A model generated the notes under the pieces. It was not told the DNA's origin, searched no databases, and saw only the letters and a program-made list of their open reading frames with translations. Positions 32,284 through 44,830 of a stretch of DNA of 60,000 nucleotides are shown here, in pieces; the first letter of the stretch is position 1; each line of letters begins with the position of its first letter. The position numbers were made by a program, and so were the translations under genes. The stretch spans positions 8,930,001 to 8,990,000 of the forward strand of contig CM060731.1 in NCBI GenBank assembly GCA_030704615.1, given 5' to 3'. The DNA comes from Takakia lepidozioides. Its lineage: Eukaryota > Streptophyta > Takakiopsida > Takakiales > Takakiaceae.

Positions 32284-35200
32284 GTGTCAAGGATTACTAC
32301 AGGAGAACCAGCCACGGGGGTAGAGGATCAACTTCCCGATGCATTTCTGTTTGCTGTTCAACCAGAAGCACCAGATGAAGAGACAGATCCTATAAATGCT
32401 CTGGGAATGTTTCAAGGAGACTATGATCTTCCAGATGTTCTCAAACTCATGGACGACACGGATGAAGAAGAAGATTCATCCGATGAAGATGAACCTCTTG
32501 ATGAAGGACTTATTATTGAAGAAGAGCCAGATCCACAAGAAGAAGATGACAAGGAAAACGAAGAAACAAACAATCAAGAATTGGCCAATATCAGTATTGG
32601 AGCTTATACAGTCACCAAAGAAGAATCAGAAGATATTCAGGATCAAGATCAAGATGATTGGCAATGGCCAATCAAATACTATCTGAACACAGGGAAATTT
32701 CCTGAAGGTTACACCAAAGATGACAGGAGGAAGCTTTCAATGAAAAGCAAGCCATACACATTAATCAAAGGGATTCTGTACAAAACAGGAATTGACTCCA
32801 TAATGAGAAGATGTGTAAACAAAGACCAAGCCAAAACAGTAATGCAAGAACTACACGAAGGAATTGCAGGTGGACACTTCAGTTCGGACTTGACAACAAA
32901 GAAAATATTACTAGCAGGCTACTGGTGGCCTACTATATTTGGAGATACTTATAAACACTGTCAACAGTGTGATGTCTGCCAGAGGATGGGACCAGTAGAA
33001 CGAACAGGGAAGGGGACTCTGCACCCAATACTACCAACAGAACCATTTCAGCGCTGGGGGCTAGAATTTGTGGGACCCATTAAACCTCCAGCAAGGTACA
33101 CACAAAACCAATACATTCTCACAGCCACTGACTACACTACCAAATGGGTAGAGGCCAAGGCACTAAGAGACAACACTGCCAAATCAACAGCCAAATTCTT
33201 ATATGAAAACATCATCACACGATTTGGTTGCCCACTGGAATTCGTCAATGATCAGGGATCACATTTCATAAATGATGCCATAAAATGCTTGACGGAGGAG
33301 TTCATGATTGTACATCACAAGAGTACTGCTTACTATCCTCAAGGAAACGGTCAGGCCGAATCTACCAACAAAATATTATGCACTATCTTAACCAAGATAG
33401 TAAATGCCAATCGTACAGATTGGGCATTCAGGACATCATACAAGGTAACCACGAAGCATACACCATATCAACTGGTGTATGGAGCAGAGGCACTATTACC
33501 TATTGAATGTATGTTTCTCACACTACGAACCGGAACTCATGAACGATGGGGTTTAGAAGAATCCTTACGAGTCAGGGAATATGAGTTATTCCATTTTGGA
33601 GAAGTTCAAGCAGATGCCGCAGATAATATGGCACGAATTCAGGAACAACGAAGGAAAAGAATATCCGAAGGGAAAGAGAAATCTTTCCAGGACGGGGACA
33701 TTGTATTATGGTTACCAAAAATCAAGAAGATCAAACTGGGCGGAAAATTGAAAATGCCATGGATGGGACCATTTCAAATCAAAAGGGTACATGACAATGG
33801 AACTGTTGATTTGCAAACCTTGGAACAAGAATTCATGGGTCAAATTAATATTAACAAGCTAAAAGGCTACCAGGGAATACATGACAAAGCTTTTATACAT
33901 GATTTATACGCCAACGAGGAAGATCAAACTGAAGATGAGGAGCGCGAAACTACCAATGCCTACTACATTCATCACGACACGGTGAATCAGCATGTACTAA
34001 GACAAGTGGCAACACGAATTCAGGGCACCATGACGGCTAGACCACCATTTATCTGGAGGACAGCATTACCACCCCGTATACCATATGGTGAACCGTGGCC
34101 AACACAGATGCCCTACAGAATAGTGAACGAATACGAAACGGCCAACGAGTCACTGCTTGTGTTAAATTCCGAGATGTACGCTCCAGATCACCCCACCGAC
34201 AGTGGTAATCATACACCACTACCCTTTGATAATAACACAGAGGCGGAACGACGGCGCAATCCAACGGATTGCCAAAAGACGGCGGACGATAAGGGCAAAG
34301 CCATTAAACCAAGCTGCAAGTACTGCGCCAACGCCGCCCATCTAAAAACGGACCACATACCAAAGTGGATGAACACAGCTCAGAGGGATGAACATAAACT
34401 GACCGAAACTGGACAATCATCAACGACCATCAGTTTTAAACAAAACAAATCACGAAGAAAAAACCAACGGAAGAAAATCAAGCACAAAAGGGATGAAGTT
34501 TTCTCAAAACCGTTACATGAGGCTAAATGCTTCTTGGTAAGCCTGGGCCCAACAATTAAAGCTAACCACACTTTAAACCTAGGCAACCAGCAGGACAGAA
34601 TTACCTCCACAAGAACCTCGAGAGAAGTTAGAGGAGAAACCTACAGAGAGGAACCCCTACTTAAACCCAGGAGCGAACTCCTCACCTTCTCTTCCGCAAA
34701 CCGGAAATTGCTGTATACACAACTTCCAGTGTGCTTCATACTTCTTGTGATACAGGAATTGGTGCTCCAATTCCTTACAGCAACCGCGAGACTAAGAGAA
34801 ATGGCAGGCACCAAGCGGAAGGCACCAAGTTCTTATGCGCAAGTCAATTTCAAAATCAGCCCAGCGTTGCGGAAGATTGAGCAGGACACAGAGACACAGG
34901 AGACGTTGGACAGTCTTGGCCTGCGATACTTCATCACCACGCTGGACTGGAACCTGAAGCATGACGAGCTATGCAGGGAGTTCTTGGAGAATTACAACAC
35001 CAGCACTCGGAGCACAAATGTCCACGACACGCACATCCTACTGACAGAGAAGTACTCGGCGGAAGTATTTCACCTTCCCAGTTTGGACGTACCACCGCAC
35101 ACCGGCAAACCTCCAAGGTTTGTACTTGCAGATTTGTTTGAGAATCTCAACCAAGCAGATCAAGGCTACACATGCAGCCACAACAAAAACCATGGCTTCA

Positions 35201-37594
35201 GGAAGATAGCCCCAGTACTTAGCACATTGCTTTGCCTCAGGCAAAACCATAGCTACTGTACCAAGGAGCTAATCGACCAAGTGTTGATTTGCTTCAATGG
35301 GCAAATCGTGAATTGGGCAAGCTTCTTATTGAAGAAGTTAACTCAAGAACTGACCAGGTTGACAAAGAAGAAGAAGGAAGCGACTGTTACCATGGCAACT
35401 CCATTGTTACTCCAGATGATTCGACACACTGTACACCTAACGGCCGAAGAGCAAGCGACGTTGGGAATCATGCAACGGGTAGACACAATGGAGGAAGAAG
35501 GAAGTGAGACGGCAACATGTGAGGAAGAAGAAGAGGGCGGACTTGCAAAAAGAGCCCGGATCAACGAAGCAACCACAAGTGCAGCAGCAGAGGACATCAT
35601 CAACTCGACAGCTGATTCCCCAGTACAGAGAGAATGGGAGAATCAACAGCCAGAAGGAGGGAACAAACCACAGAACGAAGCAACACCCATGGAAATTAAC
35701 CATGGCAACACCGAAGCACATCAAGCAGCACACACAGAGGCCACACAATCAGAGGAGGGAGACATAGTGGCGCAGCAACAGTAGATAGTGCAACAGACAC
35801 CCGATCAGCAGCAACAGCAGATTGTGCAAGAGGCACCGAGTCAGCAGCAACAAGATAGAAATTCCAATTTGGAATTACTACTAGCACAACAAAAATACAA
35901 CAGCATGGGACACAGGGTTGGAGGAAGCACCGCAAAATGTCATTCTGCAGGCAATACAAGCATTGGGGCAATTGACAGTTTGTATGGACAGGGCCAAGGA
36001 TTACATCAGCCCGGAAAACCTGAACATGATCTTAGACCACATCAAAGAGAAGCACCAGAGGGAATTGGCCATTGCAAGAACAGTATGTAACCATGAGGTT
36101 ACAATTGCAGCATTAGAAGATCAAAAGTTGACCTTACTCCGCCAATACAACACATTGGCACAACGCAGAGATGAGTGGGAGCAAAAGTGGGAAAGACAGA
36201 GAGACGAAACACGCCATGTCCAAGCCGACCTCGATGCAGAGCGAGAAAGATCTCGGAAAACAGAGACAGAGGTGGAAACACTCACAGGGCAGGTGCAAAC
36301 ATTAAAGCAGCAAGTGGAGACACTCAAGGGGCAGCTAAGGACTGCCATAGATCAGGGAACCAAGTGGCTCAACAACAACACTACACTGCTGAAGCAAAGG
36401 GAGAATGCTGAGAGCAGGCTGTTTACCACCACCACAGAAAGAGACATTGCCATGGGCAATGAACAAGAATGGAAGCAGCAGCTGGAGAAGCTGACAGTGC
36501 AAGCAGGGTTGGATGCAACAGACGTAGCCTTAGCCAGAGCCTGGTTGAATGAAGGGAGTGAATTGGAGATGAAGAAACTCAACAGGGCAATGGTGAGGCA
36601 GATGAAGTGCCAGTTGGCGAAATTGATGACAGACATTCATGAGGAGTTCCTGCCACCAATTCCAGAACAAGAGGAACTCATGGACGAAGAGGATCAAAAG
36701 GAGCAAGATCATGAACAAGAGACACCAATACAATCAACAACAACAACACCAACACAACCACCACCAAGCCAACAAACACTGGTACAGGCCACACCAAGGC
36801 CATCTACTCAAGAGGTAAACCCTGTAACACTACCAAGTGTCCTGGTAGCATCAACTTCAGTAGCAGTGGATGATTTCCAAATCATGCCATGCAAGCAGGA
36901 TGGGGAGTGGTTAAAGTATTCAGAGGAATACTTTAAAATGATGGTAGTACCAGCCCAACAAATCCCAGAAATACTGGAGAAGGTTTTCAAAACCTTAACT
37001 CCCTGCAAATCATTGGGTCAACTACATCTGCTCAATCAAACTCTTATTCCTCTGAGATCTAGGATGAGACCACTGGCTAAGGAAGAGACATGGTCAGGGG
37101 CAGAATTGGTTGAATTCTGGCGCCAAGCTCCTCTGGAATACAAGGAGCTGGTAGCTTACATGTGGGCAGTGGGGCAATTGAAGATTAATCCTACCCCAGC
37201 AGTAACCATTGTGATGGGATGCCCAAGTTTTTATATTGGCAGTTACTTGTACCGCATGTTCGTGACAATGAGGGGAAGCTGGCAGCGCTATGAGAGTATT
37301 GAAAAAGATACTCACTGGGAATTACCCAAATTCCAGCCACCAGAGAGAGTCACAGGCACTTCAACATATATGAATAGGCCACTTTATGCTGAAGCATGGC
37401 GCCAGGCGAAGGACCACTTTTCACCATTGGTATTGGACAGAGACCACCCTTTCAGAGAAACAGGGGTCCAAGCTGTTAACTGGTTAATGGGCAGCAGGGC
37501 AACAAAACACATTATACCCTGGACAAATGAGGAGCTGCAAATCTACCGCAAAACCTTGACCAACAAATCGATATGGTACGTGGGGACGGGATAG
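32284..37594 (+). pseudogene. Integrase fused to a downstream gag-like ORF (element C)
   Basis: One frame of 1166 codons (32284-35784) carries the RNase H tail, an acidic linker, integrase H2C2 (HEGIAGGHF...CQQCDVCQ), the DDE core (LEFVGP, VNDQGSHF, GQAEST; lacking about nine residues seen in E1 near TDW), a GPFQIKRVHDNGT domain, a CX2CX4HX4H knuckle-like stretch (CKYCANAAHLKTDH) and a basic KSRRKNQRKK patch. The frame then enters a region starting MAGTKRKAPSS that is homologous to the N-terminal gag-like region of B. A TAG at 35782 and a frame change near 35918 separate the coiled coil (35918-36640) and the capsid-like domain (PAQQIPEILEKVF, VMGCPSFYIGSYLYR, ending 37594). So a Gag-like gene follows integrase and ends about 200 bp before the LTR. 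Confidence 0.85.
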
Positions 37595-37789
37595 CAGAAC
37601 ACCCTGATGAAGAAAGCTGGCCTACTCACGAACTAGAGGAGCAACCAGACAGTGACGATAACAGGAACAAGAAGCTGCCACCACGACAATCCTAGGACGC
37701 ACTTCCTACCTCGCAGACAGGCATGCCACCACCTTACATCCCCAAGAGATATAGCAAGTACAGGAACTGACGAAATTGTGCGGACACAA

Positions 37790-37813
37790 TTTCAAAAGAG
37801 GGGGGGGGATAAA
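37790..37813 (+). other. Polypurine tract of element C
   Basis: AAAAGAGGGGGGGGGATAAA lies directly before the LTR start TGATAACGG at 37814. This confirms that LTR C at this position is a 3' LTR of the + strand element. Confidence 0.8.
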
Positions 37814-38621
37814 TGATAACGGCTATGCTACGAGGGACAGACAACGAGGGTCACAACGGGACATCCCGGGTAGTGATGGACGTACACTACCTGAGCCACA
37901 AGCAGAGACGGCTAAGTACGCGGTACTTAGCCAATGGCGGGACAAGGGTACATTACCACGAGAGCAGTAGTGGGTAGTGTAGTAACCGTGAGCCGTGAAC
38001 CATGATATCACATGGTCATGTTAGCATCGGCTTTAACCAATAGAGGGAGTAGTGGACCGTTTACCACTATGGCTCACGACCACTACAACAAGCCATTTTT
38101 TAGCAAACCATTTAGGTTGTGTAGGCAGTTAGGCAAACGGTCATTAACGACCGCAGGCTGTAACGGCTCTTTCGAGCATAGTATAAAAAGACTGCACGCA
38201 ACTCAGAAGGTGTGCGGTAGGAGTATCAGTGATCAATGTGTATTTAGAGGGACTCAGAGTGATTCTGTGTACTTCTGTGATGATGTGACGAGCTCTGAAG
38301 TAAAGCCATGCTATTTGAAATATCTCTGTGTAGAGTGAATGTGAGATGGAGAGAAATCTGCTTGTATGAACCAAAAGGCTTCAGTCCTTTCGACTAAGAT
38401 CTTTTATGCTTAAGAGACTGTAGATTGGGCTTAATCAATAGGATTAAGCAGCCTGCAGAGATATGGCTTCATCCGACGTTTATGGTTTAGCTATCCTTAA
38501 AACGATTACTTCATAATCGTTTCTGAAAGCATACCGTCGGACAACCTCTGTTGCATGTTTTAAGAAATGGGTAGTAGTGTTAATAGCCTGTTTTGTCTAA
38601 GTCATAAACCAGCGGTTAACA
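37814..38621 (+). mobile_element. LTR C (3' LTR of element C)
   Basis: 808 bp, starting TGATAACGG and ending CGGTTAACA, with TG...CA termini. AGTATAAAAAG (about 38180) is a good TATA box, so transcription should start near 38210. Followed by CTCTC, the reverse complement of the GAGAG at 10107. Confidence 0.9.
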
Positions 38622-40467
38622 CTCTCTTCATCCTAGACAAACAAGAAGGCCTTGTTTGAAACAGCTGTAGGAAAGCTTGCAGGGCATAGAGCATAAAGGT
38701 GTGGTTGACACAGAAAAGAACGGGTAAGTGCGTATAAGCCTGTGGAGCTTGCAGATAGTGGGTGAGAGAGAATGTTCTTTCAATCCGCCCGTCCTTGCGC
38801 CACTGCGTGAGAAGTAAAGCTAATGTGTAGTCTGTAATATCCGCCATAGCTACAAAGCTATAGCTTTGATTGCCCCTTCCGTCGAGACGTTGGTTATTCG
38901 GAGCCACCCTGACTCTTCCGCTCATAACTCTTCTAATTTCTTGTTCTTGTTTCTTGGAGGGAACCACCTGCATGAAATTCTCGCTTTTGATTGGCTGTGG
39001 CCTCCTTGGGTAGCTTCTTAATTTTACCCCCCTCAGTGGACATTCCCACCTGGAATGTCCACTAGGACAACACATGTGGCAAAGGTCCCCCTTTGTTGTA
39101 CACGTAAAGGGTTCCGTTACCTTTTCCCTGAATGCATTAATGGGCCCACAATTAGTTTTGGCTGATGTACCGGGTAGGTACTTTGACGGCCCAATTTGTC
39201 CTCTTGCATGATGACACCCACTTTTGCAATATATGCACCGCGGTGTGCTTCGCCCTAGTGGCCATGTGTTCGATCCTAAACATGCTCCCGTCTTTCCCTG
39301 TCCGCGTGGCATATTCTCCGAGTTTGACTCCCAAACTGTCCTTTCACTTGCCGGCCACTTTTCTGACGTTAACCCGCGTCCACCTGCCATTGACCCTATG
39401 GATTGTGCATCCCGCGTAGGCTGTGTTGGGCTGTGACAGACTGTGTGATAATGTGTTGGGCTGTGATAGGCTGTGTGATGTTGTGATGGGCTGTGATGAT
39501 TGTGTGAACACTTGTGTTCTACGCTCAGGCCATACACATTCGGCTTAACGACAAGTACTTCATGCTCCGTTGGTGTTACTGGTTTAGGCTGTGATAGCAT
39601 CTGTATTCCAAGATGCAAATCATGCTGCAATGGTTTATCATGGATACCACTGTATCCCTTCAACTTATTGGCATTCACTCTTCCAAGCATCTCTTTGTTA
39701 ATGGTTTGTAACATGGCTGTGTTGTTATCATACATCTTCTGTATGACATAAGGTCCTTTCCATGGTGACTTAAGCTTAGAAGCTTTGATCTTTCCCTTCT
39801 TCTGCAACCATAGTACCAAATCACCCGTCTTAAAAGTTTTCAATTTACCTTCATCAAATTGATCCTTCCTCTTCATCTGAATTCTGGTCATATTATCTGC
39901 TGCATCCGCACGTACTTCTTCCACATGATATAATTCATGTTTCCTGACTTTAATTGAATCCTCCAATTCCATTCTCCTTCCCCATTCAGTTCTCATGATA
40001 GGTAACAAGAATTCCACTGGAAGTAAAGCTTCCATACCATAAACTAATTGGAATGGTGTATATTTAGTAGTGACTTTATATGAAGTCTTGTATGACCACA
40101 AAGCTGTCAGCAACTTTGTATCCCAATCCGTTCTGTTTGCATTGACTATCTTAGCCAAAATAGTGCATAGTATTCTGTTAGTGGCCTCTGCCTGCCCATT
40201 ACCCTGTGGGTAATAGGTTGTACTCTTCCTGTGCACAATCATGAACTCTTTAGTCAATAGTTCTATGGTCTCATTAATGAAGTGACTTCCCTGGTCACCA
40301 AACCTTGTAAGTATGTTCTCATACAGAAACCTTGCTGTAGACTTAGCTGTGTTGTCCCTCAGAGCTTTAGCTTCCACCCACTTTGTAGTATAATCAGTGG
40401 CTGTGATTATATACTTGTTCTGTGTATTTCTGGCTGGTGGGTTTATTAGTCCAACAAAAGTCCCCAT
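38622..40467 (-). pseudogene. Integrase core fused to start of gag-like ORF (element D)
   Basis: One continuous minus-strand frame. It carries the integrase core (TATDYTTKWVEAK, DQGSHFINE, GQAEATN), with a few codons lost before DQGSH, then WKGPYVIQKMYDNN, a short HSPSQHHTA repeat and two Cys/His clusters. The second (CHMCCPSGHSRWEC) is a perfect CCHC knuckle. The start of the gag-like ORF follows (MADITDYTLALLLTQWRKDGR), ending at SRMKRV where LTR C is inserted. The continuation is at 10107. Integrase and gag-like gene thus share one frame, as in element C. The N-terminal zinc domain is just upstream (40646-40480) in a broken frame with several codons missing. Confidence 0.9.
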
Positions 40468-40479
40468 TTCTGGAATGGT

Positions 40480-42410
40480 TCAGTAGGCATGGTAGGATGC
40501 AAAGCCATCTTCCCAGATCTTTGCAAAGGTCCTAGCCTCTGACACTCATCACAACTCTTGCAATACATCTTTGAACAGAGTAGGCCACCAGTAACCTGCA
40601 AGTAGTATTTTCCTGCTGGTAGTCTCATCTCCAAAATGACCTCCAACCACTCATTTATGAACTTCCTCCAAAACTATATTTACTTCTTGGTAATACAAGC
40701 ATCGTTTAAGAACTCCATCAGGTCCTAGCTTATACAATTTGCCACCTAATATAGTGTAGGGTAAAGCCTTGATAGCTATTCTCTCCCTCTGTTCCTTTCC
40801 ATAACTGGGTGGGCACTGACCATGAGTAAGGTAGTATCTAATTGGCCACTGCCAGTCTAACCAATCATCTGCACTTCCTTGCACCTCCACTGCAAATAGA
40901 CTCGCATCAGGTAGTTGGTCGTCTACCCCCGTGGCGGGCTCCCCTGTTGATAGGCGTGACAAGTGATCTGCCACAATATGCAAACGGCCAGGCTTGTAAA
41001 CAACTTCAAATTCAAACTCGTGCAAGATTATTAACCATCTTGCTATTCTGCCACTTATCAAAGGCTTGTTCACCAGATAAATCAAAGCCTGATGATCCAC
41101 ATAAAACATAAACTTCCTTCCCAATAGATAATGCCTGAATTTCTTGACTGCATAAATCAATGCCAATGCTTCCCTTTCAGTGGTGCTATAGTTCCTTTCA
41201 ACACTGTTCAACAACCTGCTAGCATAATACACAGGTGAATCTATGTTTCCTGTGATATTTTGGGCTAACACAGCTCCCAATGCTTCTCCTGAGGCAACAC
41301 AATATACATGAAATACTACATGCCAGTGTGGGTTAATCAACACAGGTGTAGTTATTACTGACAATGTAAGTTCCTCAAAAGCTTGTTGACATTCAGCTGT
41401 CCATGTAAACACTGCATCCTTCTTCAGAAGCCTGCTCAAAGGTGCTGCCATCTGTGCATACCGTCTGACAAATCTTCTGTAATAACTGGTTTGTCCAAGG
41501 AATCTCCTTAGACTTATAGCATTTTTTGGTGGTGGAGATGCTTTAATGGCCTCTGTCTTTCTGGGATCCACAAGCAGTCCCCTCTTACACACAATGTGTC
41601 CCAGAAGTACCCCGAATTCACACAGAAAGTACACTTTTATGGATTCAGACCAAGACCTCTCATCTTGCATCTGGCCAAACATAACTCTAAATTTTGCAAG
41701 TGCTCATTTTTAGAGCTGTACACACTGAAGTCATCTAAGAACACTTGCATGAAATCATCCAGATACTCATGGAAGGATTCACTTATCACTCTCTGAAAAG
41801 TTGCTGGTGCATTACAAAGTCGAAAAAGCATGACTTTGTATGCATAAGCACCCCAGTCTGTGATGAAAGCTGTCTTTCCCTAGTCTTCTTCTGCCACTTG
41901 CACTTGGTTATACCCACTAAAGCCATCCATGAATGAGTACATCTCATGGCCTGCCACAGTGTCCAGTACCGCTTCTGTGAATGGCAAGGAAATGGATCTT
42001 TCTTTGTACAAGCATTCAACTTCTTATAGTTCACACAAACTCTCAGTTTGCCATTTTTCTTGGGGACTATCACAATGGGTGACAACCAAGTTGTATACTC
42101 TATTGGGTATATGAACTTAGCCTCAGCCAACTTCTTGATCTCTTCCCCAACCTTCTGTGCATAGTTAGGATTCATCCTGTACCTAGCCTGTTTGATTGGC
42201 ACTGATCCTGGTTCCAGTACAATCTTATGCTGGCAAATCTCAGGTGGTATCCCTTTCAGATCCTCATAGCTCCAAGCAAATACATCTATGTATTTGATGA
42301 ATAGGCTCTTAGCTTCCTCAAAGAATTCTGGCTCCAAATCAGCCCCTATTTTCACCATTCTTGGTTCCTCCTCAGTTCCCACATTCACGTCTCTCACCTG
42401 CTCTTCACGG
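40480..42410 (-). pseudogene. Reverse transcriptase, RNase H and integrase zinc domain (element D)
   Basis: Minus strand: WSYEDLKGIPPEICQHKI, SPIVIVPKKNGKLRVCVNYKKLN, then frame changes near 42000 and 41880. RT continues with LFRLCNAPATFQRV and the catalytic FLDDFSVY. Another shift near 41660 precedes LGHIVCKRGLLVDP, LGQTSYYRRFVRRYAQ and RNase H (GEALGAVLAQ, STTEREALALIYAVKKFRHYLLG, DHQALIYLVNKPL). This ends in the acidic linker and the partial integrase zinc domain. The RNase H tail is almost identical to the start of E1, so both belong to family B. Confidence 0.9.
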
Positions 42411-42885
42411 CTGATAAGGCAATGGGTAGAGGAGAGCATACAACGGCTGATATGTGAGTCCATGGGTAGAGGACTAGAGTATAGAAGTAAGATATGTGAG
42501 GTGGTGGTCTCTGAAGCTACTCTCACGACCCCGAATATGCTCTATTCCTCAAGGGGTTAGGTAGTGTGTCAGGGATGTAAGCTCGGCAGTGCTAGCCTTC
42601 CGTGAGAGGAAGGAATCAAACTGCAGCTCTGGATGCTATGAAGGAACCAATCCAAAACAACTGCAGGGCATCATGAGAGTTTCATCCACACTATTCAACA
42701 CATCCAACTACGCAAGTTTAACACCAAAAACATTGTGCCTTAGCCTGATGATTCTTCCATTAAATAGTCTTGAGAGGCTAATCTGGATAGCCAGATGCAC
42801 CGTTCTTATTGGACAAGCAGATTACAAGACTTCAGATGAGCCACCTCAGCTCTAGGCTAGCTTATCGCTTTACTGTTAACGTACA
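42411..42885. mobile_element. About 475-bp unassigned insertion in element D
   Basis: The sequence between the protease linker (...VVVGWTITGF) and the RT leader (EEQVRDVNVGTEEEPRM) has no counterpart in element C and no coding content. Edges are near CACGG/CTGATAAGG and TGTTAACG/TACAAATCC. It could be a solo LTR or small non-autonomous element. I found no convincing target duplication. Confidence 0.4.
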
Positions 42886-43975
42886 AATCCCGTGATTGTC
42901 CATCCAACCACTACTTCATTCTGTAAACTCACAGTGGCTGGTTCTTCTAGGATTTCCATTTCTCCCTCTCTTTCCTCATAGAAATGCGGTGGGTAACTAC
43001 TTGTTTCACCCTCAATTGGTGTTGCTGTTACTGTACCACAACAGATACCTTTAAAACAACTCAGGCCTCCCAGCTGCATTTCTGCAACCTGTTCCCACTC
43101 TGGGTGTGCAGCAAACAGAGTAGCTTCCTGCTCCTCATCAAGTCCTCTTCTCCAGTCATACTCTCTGACTCCACGAGGTCTTCTGGTAGCAGGTAGCCTA
43201 CTAGATTTCTTAGTGGTGACCTGTATTTTGTGCTTCCCATCATGCACAGTCAGTAACTGGGAATTCCAGTAGAAATGTGGTGGGTAACTACTTGTTTCCC
43301 CCTCAATTGGTGTTGCTGCAACTGTACCACAATAGATACCTTTAAAACAACTCAGACCTCCCAGTTGCATTTCTGCAACCTGCTCCCACTCTGGGTGTGC
43401 AGCAAACAGGGTAGCTTCCTGCTCCTCATCAAGTCCTCCCCTCCAGTCATACTCTCTGACTCCACGAGGTCTTCTGGTAGCAGGTAGCCTGTTAGATTTC
43501 TTAGTGGTGACTTGTATCTTGTGCTTTCCATCATGCATAGTCAGTAACTGGGAGTTCCAGTCATGGAATACCCTGGCCTATTTCAGCCATGGTCGACCCA
43601 ACAATAAGGAGTAAGCTTCCATAACATCATCCATTTTCAACACAGTCACTGTGATCTTAAAAATCATCTCCTGGATTTGTATCTTTACTCCTCTTATCAA
43701 CCCTAAAGGCTGTACACTCCTTTGATCTACCATTGTTACTGTGAATAGGGCTGGTTTCATACTACTCAGACCAAGCTTCTGCCTTAATTGGTCTGTCACG
43801 ATGTTCACTCCTGAGCCTCCATCTATCAGTACATCAGTCATGTCTGTACTTCCAGTTCTCAATTGGATTACTGGCATAGAATCATCAAAGTCCATGACTG
43901 TTTCTCGCCCTTCTGGCTTCACATTATAGCTTGTCACCATGTAGCTTGTCACCATGTAGCTTGTCACCTTGTTGC
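42886..43975 (-). pseudogene. Protease and linker with internal tandem duplication (element D)
   Basis: The protease VLIDGGSGVNIVTDQ ends at SLLLGRPWLK, where TAG (43578) replaces the CAG of E1. The following linker (RPRGVREYDWRGGLDEEQEATLFAAHPEWEQVAEM split over two lines of homology) occurs twice in tandem: about 43550-43260 and 43260-42970, a 291-bp, 97-codon duplication that preserves the frame. Upstream the codons for MVTSY are repeated three times (43967-43930), after which homology to E1 is lost. The 5' gag of element D is missing. Confidence 0.85.
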
Positions 43976-44466
43976 TTTAGCTATTGTAAACTTCCATACA
44001 CTAAGCTGCCTAAACTATCAACCTTTCTTTGGCTTGAGTGGAGGACTCTGCGGCCCTAACAGCTGTTACGTGGGGTGCTTTGATAAGTTGCTTGAGCTGT
44101 CAGCCTTTCTTCGGCTTGAGCGGTGGACTCTGCGGTCCTAACAACTGCTACATGGGGTGCTTGATAAGCGGCCTGAGCTAGTAGCATTTCTTCCATTTGA
44201 GCGGAGGATTCTGCAGCCCTAACAGCTGCTACATGGGCCACTTCCGCACATAGCCTTTCCTCCCTCTCGTCATTGGTTTTCGCATCTCTTTCTCTAGCAG
44301 CACATTGTCGTGCTCGTGCACGTTCTATACGTAAATAATGATCGGATATATTACGACTCAATAAATTCATGAAAAGGGAAAAATCGGGCCTTAACATGGG
44401 AGACGTACTTGGATACATAGGAGATTGCACACTGGGCTTAGATAGGCCTCGACATATGAGACGCAC
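43976..44466 (-). other. Open frame with internal repeats, unrecognised
   Basis: The minus-strand frame 44466-44056 has a helical segment rich in Arg, Ala and Glu (RIERARARQCAARERDAK). A 27-28-residue unit follows it about two and a half times (AES-AQ-EE-L-AQA-YQ). The repeats continue, broken, to 43976. It may be a degenerate coiled-coil Gag fragment or a chance repeat-driven ORF. No domain is recognisable. Confidence 0.3.
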
Positions 44467-44830
44467 ATGGGAGATGCCCTTTGATACATAGAAGATTGCA
44501 CTTGGGCTTAGATGGGCCTCGACATAGGAGACACACTGGGATACAGAGGAAATTGCACCTGGTCTTAGATGTCAGTTCTTTACACATGGACCAAAGGTAT
44601 AGGCTACCCTAGAGGTCGCACTTGGGCCTCGACATAGGAGATGCACTGGGATACATAGAAGATCTTACATTTGGGCTTCGATGACACTGAACACTTGGGC
44701 CAACCGCAGAGGCTATCCTAGAGGTTGCATTTGGGCCTCGACATAGGAGACGCACTTGGATACATAGGGGATTGCACTTGGACTTAGATGACATTGGACA
44801 CTTGGGCCAACGGCACAGGCTACCCTAGTC
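44380..44830. repeat. Irregular tandem repeat, unit about 128 bp with ~60-bp subunits
   Basis: GCCTCGACATAGGAGACGCAC, GGATACATAG and ATTGCACTTGGGCTTAGAT recur four to five times. Longer units also contain GACACTTGGGCCAAC and GGCTACCCTAGAGG. No gene is visible. Confidence 0.8.

Noticed and set aside
34800-37594. Envelope gene of an errantivirus-like element
   Set aside because: The ORF after integrase has no signal peptide or membrane segment and aligns with the Gag-like domain of family B.
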